This document shows positions 1-6,110 of a DNA stretch of 47,940 nt, piece by piece. How positions within the stretch are numbered: the stretch's first letter is position 1; each line of letters starts with the position of its first letter. Location: positions 1 to 47,940 of the forward strand of contig NZ_MXQF01000036.1 in NCBI RefSeq assembly GCF_002165575.1, written 5' to 3'. The notes under the pieces are model-generated. The model was not told the DNA's origin, did no database searches, and saw only the letters and a program-made list of their open reading frames with translations. This stretch comes from Pseudoalteromonas sp. A601. Its GTDB lineage: Bacteria > Pseudomonadota > Gammaproteobacteria > Enterobacterales > Alteromonadaceae. Made by a program: the position numbers and the translations under genes.

Positions 1-530
1 GCCACTATGGCTTTTTAGCTAATGCATGTCGTAAGCGAAAGTTAGGGTTAATAAACGCTCAAGCATCAGCAACCCCAACCAAAGCGGTGAAGCCGAAGGT
101 AGAGCAAGAACCATTAATACCGCATTGGCCTTGCCAGTCATGCAAGGCGGGTATCTTACGATTTATTGGTGTGATGAATTTAGATGGGGCGACAAATAAA
201 ATAGCGCGAACGAGTTAGCAGCCTTACTTGCTGCATTAAATCAATAAGTTAACCTGCTTAACTGCTCAGGCTAGTCACGACTGTGCGTGAGAAAAAGATC
301 ATTGCTTAACGGTTAAACATTCGGTTTAATAGGCACATAATAAACGCTGAGTAACGCAGGGATAGCTTAGATACGATAGACACGCCAATGAAATTGGTTT
401 GGTATCACTTAGGCCATAAAAACAAATTCCCATAGCATAAACAACACCAACTCTATACACCGAGCAGGTAGCGCCTCAGCTCAACAAGCGATTATGCAAC
501 ACAAACTGCGTGTCGCATAAATACTAAAAT
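1..530 (+). mobile_element. 3' end of an IS91-type insertion element
   Basis: The window opens inside a transposase reading frame (3-218) whose last 71 residues resemble the C-terminus of IS91-family (Y2 rolling-circle) transposases. About 310 bases without a gene follow. At 492-520 there is an imperfect hairpin with arms TTATGCAACAC and GTGTCGCATAA (one mismatch), the kind of structure found near IS91 termini. The right boundary is placed at 530 because the next base begins a recognisable integron cassette; this boundary is inferred. The element continues left of the window, so its completeness is unknown. Confidence 0.5.
3..218 (+). CDS. IS91-type transposase, C-terminal part (cut by window edge)
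   Basis: This open frame enters from the left edge and stops at TAG 216-218. The visible 71 residues begin HYGFLANACRKRKLG, a motif typical of the C-terminal region of IS91-family rolling-circle transposases, where a His-Tyr-Gly stretch precedes a cysteine pair. A CQSC pair follows further on, as in the terminal zinc-binding segment of that family. The catalytic HUH and double-tyrosine motifs would lie upstream, outside the window. The family call comes from recognition of the tail only. Confidence 0.65.
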   Translation, partial: HYGFLANACRKRKLGLINAQASATPTKAVKPKVEQEPLIPHWPCQSCKAGILRFIGVMNLDGATNKIARTS

Positions 531-551
531 GTTATAGCACTAAGGTGGTTC
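219..551. other. Non-coding stretch between transposase and first cassette gene
   Basis: No convincing gene is present. It holds the presumed IS91 terminus with the hairpin at 492-520. From G531 it holds the start of an integron cassette, whose first bases TTATAGCAC (532-540) are the exact complement of GTGCTATAA at 1150-1158. A ribosome binding site AAGGTGG lies at 541-547, directly before the ATG at 552. I see no attI site and no complete upstream attC. Confidence 0.6.
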
Positions 552-1148
552 ATGGAAAGCTCTGGGTATATTTTTTGCGAGTATTGTTCTTGTAGACTGA
601 AACGAGATAATCTAGCGAAGCATTTAAAAAAAGTACATTCTGATAAGTTAGCTAAAATAGAAGATCTGCTATTAAAGAAGAGAGTAGTTAAATGCACTAG
701 GACTTATTATCAGTGTAAGCAATGCAAACGAAAAATTACTAAAAACTCTCTATTGACCCACTTAAATAAAATGCATGACTTTTACCCAAAAGATACAAGT
801 AATATCGCACATATATATTTTAATGAGGCTAAGTCAGAGTCTATAAAAAATATAAAATCAAAAACGCAAAAACAATTTGAGAGTAACTACGAGGAACTAT
901 TGAGTTTAACTCATAAAGAAGTCGCTCGTTGTGGGTTATGTAGCAAAAGTGTTACAAAGAAAAATATACTCCAGCACTATAAGCAAGAGCACCATGTTGA
1001 TATGTCAAAAATTAAAAATCAGATAGACTCTGTTAAACCAACAAAACAATTCACTATAATCACTGGCAGTGAAAGCCAAGATATATTCGACCGTCAAATT
1101 AAACTAAATGGTGGCGGCTATGGTTTGGGGAAAAATAGAACGCATTAA
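552..1148 (+). CDS. Integron-cassette protein with three C2H2-type zinc fingers
   Basis: This is a 198-residue protein I do not recognise as a named family. It carries three evenly built fingers with identical spacing C-x2-C-x11-H-x4-H: C9/C12/H24/H29, C55/C58/H70/H75 and C127/C130/H142/H147. The spaces between fingers are rich in Lys, Glu and Ser. The tail is glycine-rich (GGGYGLGK) and basic. No membrane segment or signal peptide is visible. AAGGTGG sits 4 bases before the ATG. The gene nearly fills cassette 532-1248 and ends just before its attC, as cassette genes do. Base use is AT-rich compared with the core genes, which fits recent acquisition. Nucleic-acid binding is inferred from the fingers; protein binding is equally possible. 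Bacterial Ros/MucR fingers have one finger with different spacing, so this is not a typical member of that family. Confidence 0.8.
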   Translation: MESSGYIFCEYCSCRLKRDNLAKHLKKVHSDKLAKIEDLLLKKRVVKCTRTYYQCKQCKRKITKNSLLTHLNKMHDFYPKDTSNIAHIYFNEAKSESIKNIKSKTQKQFESNYEELLSLTHKEVARCGLCSKSVTKKNILQHYKQEHHVDMSKIKNQIDSVKPTKQFTIITGSESQDIFDRQIKLNGGGYGLGKNRTH

Positions 1149-1149
1149 C

Positions 1150-1254
1150 GTGCTATAACAAGCACCTAAACCAGACGGCTAAAGCTGTCGCATTTTTCGC
1201 AAAAGAGACGCAAAAAACTACGCCAGCGCGCCGCTGGTTAGGTGGGCGTTAGCT
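1150..1254. other. Integron attC recombination site
   Basis: Arm 1157-1179 (AACAAGCACCTAA...) pairs with arm 1230-1250 (...TTAGGTGGGCGTT). Pairing is near perfect apart from a short mismatch after AAC and two extra unpaired A bases in the left arm, matching the extrahelical bases that guide integrase strand choice. The outer box GTGCTATAAC (1150-1159) is the complement of GTTATAGCAC (531-540) at the other end of the cassette. The cut point would be G1248/TT. Total length is about 100 bp, typical of chromosomal-integron attC sites. No integrase gene is in the window. Confidence 0.85.
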
Positions 1255-1270
1255 TTACAAGGAAAACTTG

Positions 1271-1642
1271 GTGTTTGATAAGGTAAAAAAGGCAATGTCG
1301 AAAGGGTTTTGGCACTCCTTGGGAATAATCATAGTCATGCTTTTAGCTGGGCCTGAAATAATGGTGAGTATAGAACTTATGGCTATGGTAGAAGTGCTTG
1401 GGGCTTCAACGTTTGTATTCATGTACCTTTCAGGTATCAAGTTGTTTTTCTCAAATGTGTGGGATAAATATAAAAACTTTGAAAACCATTCTGCTTTCTT
1501 TTTTCCAACACTGCCTGTTCTAAAACTGATGCCATCAATGATAGTTCATGCAATACCAGAAAGGACAGTTGTTGGTGCATTCTTGGCAGTAGTAACTGTT
1601 ATGATGTCAGCATTTTATATTCAAACTCTACTTAGAGTGTAG
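1271..1642 (+). CDS. Small membrane protein of second integron cassette
   Basis: This is a 123-residue hydrophobic protein of unknown function. An amphipathic, Lys-rich N-terminus (about residues 1-12) is followed by two adjacent hydrophobic segments (about 13-53), a soluble loop with aromatic residues, and a last hydrophobic segment near residues 97-118. The GTG at 1271 lies 8 bases after AAGG (1259-1262) and is preferred over the TTG at 1268. The gene starts 22 bases after the attC cut point, as expected for a cassette gene. The cassette's first ten bases (1249-1258, TTAGCTTTAC) recur as the exact complement at 1646-1655 just after the stop codon, marking the start of its own, now abnormal, attC. 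Confidence 0.65.
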   Translation: MFDKVKKAMSKGFWHSLGIIIVMLLAGPEIMVSIELMAMVEVLGASTFVFMYLSGIKLFFSNVWDKYKNFENHSAFFFPTLPVLKLMPSMIVHAIPERTVVGAFLAVVTVMMSAFYIQTLLRV

Positions 1643-1652
1643 TTAGTAAAGC

Positions 1653-1835
1653 TAATCCGGCAACCAGAGGTCTCTAACCTCCAGGCCCACACAGCCCATC
1701 ATGCACTTTTTATTTACCGTAAGTGCCATGAGCGGCCCATCTCCCGTAATGAATATTGATCTAAATATCCCTTAATGACGCTAAACTTTGTGAAGCTAAA
1801 TGGTCATGCCTAGCACAACGTTAATTCCTTTGGTT
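1653..1835. repeat. Structured repeat element, copy 1
   Basis: This is a diverged copy of the sequence at 5788-5952. Both start TAATC, share a GAGGTCTCTAA.CTCC mini-hairpin, a central hairpin, the block TAATGAATATTG followed by AAATATC and CTAAAC, and an end GTTAATTCCTTT.GTT. In this copy the central hairpin is CATGCACTT (around 1698-1706) against AAGTGC-CATG, weaker than in copy 2. The element begins where the second cassette's attC should continue, so it appears to have replaced or interrupted that attC. No open reading frame is shared by both copies. The identity of the element is unknown to me. Confidence 0.6.
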
Positions 1836-2119
1836 TATACCTTTTAAAAAAGCCACTTTCATAGGTGGTGATCATTAAATAGGTTTCGTGGATTTTTTAT
1901 CGTTTGCTGTCTTTACCCGCTGCTTGCAATGCTACGGTATAGTTTTTGAATAAGGTTAGATATCGGCGTGAAATGCATAGATAAAGCTGATTTTTAAGCT
2001 CTGTGATGTAATAGCTACAGTTTTGTTTGAATAATATACCTATCAGTTCGCTATTTAGGCTTATAGCACACAGTGCCAGCTTTATTTTCAATGTTAAAAT
2101 ATTAAAAGGAGCAAATAAA
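1836..2119. other. Leader region of the glutaredoxin-MauE gene
   Basis: No gene is supported here. The longer open frames on either strand lack ribosome binding sites and start inside non-coding sequence. The region ends in an AT-rich stretch and AAAAGGAG (2104-2111), which sets the start of the next gene at 2120. Confidence 0.5.
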
Positions 2120-2851
2120 ATGAGTAAGTCAGCACAGCTTTTTAGAATGGCTACGAATGAACACATTTGCCCATTTGGACTTAAATCAAAAGATTTATTA
2201 GAGCGCGAGGGCTATGACGTTGATGACCATTTATTAGCTTCGCGAGAGCAAGCTGATGAATTGAAAAAGCAATATAATGTAAAAACGACACCACAAACAT
2301 TTATAGACAATAAACGTATTGGAGGCTATGACGATTTACGTGCATTTTTTAATAAACCTCAAGCCGGTCAGCAAGGTACAAGTTATACACCTGTGTTTGC
2401 AATATTTGCTGTAACCTTTTTATTGAGTATCGCGTTTAGTTATTCTCTAGGTGCGGGGTTATTCTCTATTGGCACTGTTGAGCTATTTGTTGCATTAACC
2501 ATGGCTGTGCTTGCTATTCAAAAGCTGCAAGATTTATATCGCTTTTCAAACTCCTTTATTACGTATGATTTACTTGCAATGAAAGTTGTACCTTATGCTT
2601 ATGTTTACCCATTTTTAGAAGCCTTTGTAGGAATTGGCATGGTGGCTGGGCTCACGGCTTATCTTGTTGCACCTATTTCGTTATTCATAGGTACAATTGG
2701 TGCTGTGTCAGTATTTAAAGCTGTATACGTTGATAAACGAGAGTTAAAGTGTGCCTGTGTCGGTGGAGATAGCAATGTGCCTTTAGGGTTTATTTCATTA
2801 ACAGAAAACGTGTTTATGATTGCAGCAGGTATATGGATGTTAGTTCGCTAA
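2120..2851 (+). CDS. Glutaredoxin domain fused to MauE/DoxX-like membrane domain
   Basis: This 243-residue protein has two parts. Residues 1-85 form a glutaredoxin fold with a CPFG active site (Cys17, so a single-cysteine variant of the usual CPYC), the cis-proline motif TTPQ (Pro58) and an IGGYDDL glutathione-site motif. From about residue 95 onward there are four hydrophobic segments as in MauE/DoxX-type quinone-linked redox proteins, with a CAC cysteine pair between the last two. The start at 2120 has AAGGAG 8 bases upstream; an in-frame ATG at 2027 lacks one. The likely role is thiol redox exchange at the inner membrane, with the glutaredoxin part in the cytoplasm. Substrate and partner are unknown. 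It stands alone between accessory DNA and a porin gene on the other strand. Confidence 0.75.
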   Translation: MSKSAQLFRMATNEHICPFGLKSKDLLEREGYDVDDHLLASREQADELKKQYNVKTTPQTFIDNKRIGGYDDLRAFFNKPQAGQQGTSYTPVFAIFAVTFLLSIAFSYSLGAGLFSIGTVELFVALTMAVLAIQKLQDLYRFSNSFITYDLLAMKVVPYAYVYPFLEAFVGIGMVAGLTAYLVAPISLFIGTIGAVSVFKAVYVDKRELKCACVGGDSNVPLGFISLTENVFMIAAGIWMLVR

Positions 2852-2911
2852 ATTAGATGTTTATGAGTTCAGCGCTAGCTTTAAGAGTGAACCAAAAGCT
2901 AGCGCTATAAT

Positions 2912-4090
2912 TTAGAACTTAGCGGCTATCCATAACCATATTTTGTCGGTATCAACTTTACCTGCACCAGCGTCGCCAGCTGAGTACATGGCGTATTTAA
3001 TCCCTGCGGTATAATTTTTTGCAAACTTTTTGCTGTAAACAGCGTTAATTTCATTACCTAAATCGTCGACACTTTGTGTTGCTTCGTCGGCGGAGTAGTC
3101 GTGATAAGCAAATGTCCACTTTCCACCTAAGATATTACCTGAAATTGCTGCATATAAATCAACGAGCCCTTCGTTAGGGGTTGCTAAAAACTGATCAGCC
3201 CAACCATTAAATTTGTGCAGTGTTGCCAGTGGTGTTGAGAACCCATACATAGCATTATCGCTGCCGAGCTGTTCTATACCTAATTTGGCTGTTATCGTTT
3301 CAAAGCTGTAAGCTCCTTCTATGGCGATATAGGTGGCTGAATAATCTGTTGTGTTGGTTTGTGATTGCTGTGTTGCGAACTCAGTATAGTACGCAAATTT
3401 ATCTCTTTTACCTTTAAAGTTGATACCATAAGTATCTAGCCTATTGTCTATACCTTCATCAACTTCGAGAAGGTAACTATATCCGTTGAGTGTGCCAAAA
3501 CCGGTTTGATAACTTAAGTTTAAAAGGTGGTCGTTGGAATGAAGGTCTTTGTCTTGTGCAAAAATACGATTACGTTTATTGATGTAACTGTAACTTGCCT
3601 TCAAATTAGCAGCCACATTAGCATTGAAGGTTAGGGCATCAAATGTTTGCCTGTCTTGGCGCCAGCCAACATGACCTATGAAGCGCTGATTATCAAGCGC
3701 AATTACTTGGCGGCCTAGCTTAGCTGTGAACTTATCTGAATGATATTTTACAAAAGCTTGGTCAAGCTCAGTGGTTTGCGGATCGGCAATAACAGAATAT
3801 AACGGGTTATTATCTACTGTATCGTTGTAGCTATCGACACCAGCCACTTGGCGGGAATCTTCAAATTCAATCACGCCAGAAAAACCTTTGTAACTTGCAC
3901 TTGTAAAATTCAAACGCGAACGAAGTGTTAAGGCTGAAGCATCTTTTAACAAGTTGTCTTGCTGAACGCCTTCATAGCGAAGGTTAAAATCAAGTGTGGT
4001 TTTTGATTCAGTATTGGCATAAGTGGGCAAGGCAATACTAGTTAATACTATCAATGAAGTAATTTTTGATAATTTAAATAGATTTTTCAT
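2912..4090 (-). CDS. Outer-membrane porin of the alginate-export type
   Basis: This is a 392-residue beta-barrel precursor. The start MKNLFKLSK at 4090 is chosen because it gives a clean signal peptide ending near TYA-NTES, whereas the open frame upstream has no signal-like sequence. The mature part has alternating strands with frequent aromatic residues and ends in WLWIAAKF, a C-terminal phenylalanine typical of outer-membrane barrels. Motifs such as LTLRSRLNF, FSGVIEFED and LGRQVIALDNQRFIGHVGWRQ match the porins annotated as alginate export family in Alteromonadales. The transported substrate cannot be told from sequence and need not be alginate. About 230 bases of leader separate it from the broken gene upstream. 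Confidence 0.75.
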   Translation of the reverse strand: MKNLFKLSKITSLIVLTSIALPTYANTESKTTLDFNLRYEGVQQDNLLKDASALTLRSRLNFTSASYKGFSGVIEFEDSRQVAGVDSYNDTVDNNPLYSVIADPQTTELDQAFVKYHSDKFTAKLGRQVIALDNQRFIGHVGWRQDRQTFDALTFNANVAANLKASYSYINKRNRIFAQDKDLHSNDHLLNLSYQTGFGTLNGYSYLLEVDEGIDNRLDTYGINFKGKRDKFAYYTEFATQQSQTNTTDYSATYIAIEGAYSFETITAKLGIEQLGSDNAMYGFSTPLATLHKFNGWADQFLATPNEGLVDLYAAISGNILGGKWTFAYHDYSADEATQSVDDLGNEINAVYSKKFAKNYTAGIKYAMYSAGDAGAGKVDTDKIWLWIAAKF

Positions 4091-4323
4091 GTTGATTCCG
4101 TAAAGTTTATTAATTGTTATTGATCGTAATCGGTTGTACGGCGGACCTGCTGCTAGCGCTAGGCGGTCTTTTGGGTGTCGAAAGTGCACACTAAAGTCAG
4201 GCACTGTCGTTTATCGCTTTTCTCACATTCAAAGGTGCTGGTCATGCTATTTGCCATAACGTAGCAATTGGTAAAAAATTACATCAACACCTTTAAAAAC
4301 AGCTTGCTGGTTCCATCGTTCAC

Positions 4324-4469
4324 CTACGTAATAACATAAGTAGTACTGGCTTGCGGGGTACCGTATAAGCCTTCATCTTTCTCGTAAGCAATGATGCGGA
4401 TAAGCAAGTACCAGCGATGACTGCTTGACATAATTTTTTGCAATGGTGCTTTAATAGTATTTTCAACAT
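4324..4469 (-). pseudogene. Frameshifted small secreted-peptide gene
   Basis: From ATG 4469 the frame encodes a signal-peptide-like start (MLKILLKHHCKKLCQAVIAG, then TCLSAS), after which it becomes nonsense. Restoring one base after the SAS codons gives an orderly continuation, AYEKDEGLYGTPQASTTYVIT, and a stop at 4324. The combination of signal sequence, expected Ala-X-Ala type cleavage and sensible continuation argues for a single-base deletion in a once functional secreted peptide of about 48 residues. GGAG lies 6-10 bases before the ATG. It could also be a sequencing error. I do not recognise the family. Confidence 0.45.
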
Positions 4470-4479
4470 TTTTTTCTCC

Positions 4480-4526
4480 AAAAAAAAAGCCCACAGCAAT
4501 GCAGATAAATCTGAATTGCTGTGGGC
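4480..4526 (-). terminator. Strong terminator-like hairpin in front of the small secreted gene
   Basis: On the minus strand the arms GCCCACAGCAAT and ATTGCTGTGGGC pair perfectly. The loop contains a second small pairing (CAGAT/ATCTG), and nine T bases follow. The T run leads straight into GGAG and the ATG at 4469. The placement suggests either a transcription attenuator for the broken peptide gene or the end of a short upstream transcript. Confidence 0.7.
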
Positions 4527-4956
4527 CACGATGCCAAACTAATAAATGCTACTTTGCATTGTTATTAGCTTTAACTGAATAAGTTGTTAAATTAATTTTC
4601 TTAGTTAAAGCATAGTTAGTGCCAGTTATTTAAAATGTATACAATACAACGTGTTACTTTTTTGTTAATTAGTGTGAGCAATGAAATCTACCAATAATGG
4701 ATCATTAAGGAGTAATGAGTGTTTTAAACTGGTGCATATTTAATCATTAAATTTTTCTTATAAAATTAAAAGGGAGGTTTAGGTAAGAGTAAAATAGGAC
4801 AGGCATAAAATTTTTTGCAAAAATCACAGTATCAACTACTGTTGTTATTTACAGTGGGAATAAAGTGATTAAGTAGTGTATTTGCCATAGAAATTGCTGC
4901 TTATGCAGTTATGAGCAATCACAGGCACAGTTAAAGCGGATAAACCTCTCAAATAA
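4527..4956. other. Intergenic, no gene seen
   Basis: This is AT-rich sequence without a supportable gene. At 4793-4803 it contains TAGGACAGGCA, the rough complement of TGCCTGTCCC at 5182-5191. The two flank the transposase relic at 4957-5142 and look like outer ends of a REP-transposase element. Confidence 0.4.
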
Positions 4957-5142
4957 AAAGATAACATTCAGCATGAAAGTCAACCAGCACAGCTAAAACC
5001 ATTTGGTGGTAATCACATTACACACACGAGCCCCTTTGCTTTACTGGATTATATTGAATTAGTCGACTGGAGTGGTCGCCACATAGCTCCAAAGAAAAAA
5101 GGGCATATCAACAAAACAACTCTATGTTCTATAGCAAGCTGA
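4957..5142 (+). pseudogene. Relic of a REP-associated tyrosine transposase (IS200-like)
   Basis: In this frame, which ends at TGA 5140-5142, the residues LKPFGGN, then LLDYIELVDWSGRHI and KKKGHI match the C-terminal region of REP-associated (RAYT) transposases. In those, a '-DYLELVDWTGR-' segment follows the catalytic domain. No start codon, histidine pair or catalytic tyrosine region remains, so only the tail survives. The inverted GGACAGGCA/TGCCTGTCC sequences on either side support an old mobile unit. Confidence 0.6.
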
Positions 5143-5400
5143 GTGAAAAAATAATGTAATCTTACTCAAGAAAAATATGTGCCTGTCCCTTTTTATTCTT
5201 TAGCCCTTATCACCTCAAATAAGTCACTTAAACACCTGTCAATCCTTTCCAAAACACGAATTAAAGCAGACAGCAAACATTTTATTTAAAAGAGCGATAA
5301 CCGATTGAACCAAAATAGGAACTCAGCTATTGTTGACTCATCGATAAAAATAAGTTTAAAACGAGTTAATCTACAGGCTTGTTATGTACAGGGAGAACAC

Positions 5401-5790
5401 TTGAAAAATTCACTTTGCCTATTCGCTGGTCTTTTTTTGTTTACAGGCTGTACTATGTCGTCGCCAGAGCCAAGTTTTGTTTACTATCAAAGTTCGGTGC
5501 CTACATCATGTAATTTAGTTGTTGGGCTGTCACAACAACACGGTCAGTTTGAGTACAAAGTTACAACAGATACGCGCACTGTTATGGGGAGCTTTGTAAA
5601 AAGAGGTCAACAAATTATATTTTCAGAGCTGTATGCTTCAAAACCGGCCGAAAATTCAAAAATAGAAGTGAGTGCTTTAAAACAAGGAGATTCTTTGGTC
5701 ATCCAAAATTTTGGTAATCGTATGAATCCATTTACACTCTTTTCAGAATGCGATGATAAATATTTATCACTGGTTAAAGTGCGCAAATAA
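5401..5790 (+). CDS. Small lipoprotein of unknown function
   Basis: This is a 129-residue protein with a lipoprotein signal (MKNSLCLFAGLFLFTG-C) and the lipobox LFTGC, so it is probably anchored in a membrane by the cysteine. The TTG at 5401 is chosen because GGGAG lies 6-10 bases upstream and the signal peptide starts there; the in-frame TTG at 5305 would bury the signal. The remainder looks like a small beta-rich domain. I do not recognise a family. A structured repeat begins at its stop codon, and a transposase relic lies upstream, so it sits in accessory DNA. Confidence 0.65.
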   Translation: MKNSLCLFAGLFLFTGCTMSSPEPSFVYYQSSVPTSCNLVVGLSQQHGQFEYKVTTDTRTVMGSFVKRGQQIIFSELYASKPAENSKIEVSALKQGDSLVIQNFGNRMNPFTLFSECDDKYLSLVKVRK

Positions 5791-5952
5791 TCGGGTAGCA
5801 GGAGGTCTCTAATCTCCAGTCTCTACATCACCCATTGCGCTTTTTATGAATAAAAAGTGCAATGGGTGGTGCATCTCCTGTAATGAATATTGTCCCAAAT
5901 ATCTCTCAAGGGCACTAAACCTTGAATTCAAGCAATGTTAATTCCTTTTGTT
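5788..5952. repeat. Structured repeat element, copy 2
   Basis: This is the second copy of the element at 1653-1835. The central hairpin is very strong: 5829-5846 pairs with 5851-5868 over 18 positions (one G.T) around the loop TGAA. It is enclosed by GCAGGAG (5797-5803) and CTCCTGT (5876-5882), and a small GGAG..CTCC hairpin lies between. Arms differ from copy 1 at the same positions yet still pair. It starts at the TAA stop of the lipoprotein and could act as its transcript end. Confidence 0.65.
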
Positions 5953-6110
5953 AGTTTTAAATCTAAATATACTTTTTTACATTAACAGGACGTAGGTTAA
6001 CCTCTCATTTGAACAAGTTTATTTCTTTGAACAGTAAATACGACTTAAGTATAGATTGTGTAGTGCGAAGTTAGGATTAGAATAATGTAAAATTTAAAAA
6101 GGGGCTTAAA
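5953..6110. other. Leader of the acetyl-CoA hydrolase gene
   Basis: This AT-rich leader has no gene. It ends in AAAAAGGGGC, a strong ribosome binding site for the ATG at 6111. No clear operator was found. Confidence 0.5.

Noticed and set aside
1897..2166. Minus-strand frame of 89 residues
   Set aside because: It overlaps the control region and start of the glutaredoxin-MauE gene and has no ribosome binding site.
5143..5790. Lipoprotein gene as a third integron cassette
   Set aside because: No pair of complementary boxes flanks it and no attC arms are present; only the repeat element is shared with the cassette region.
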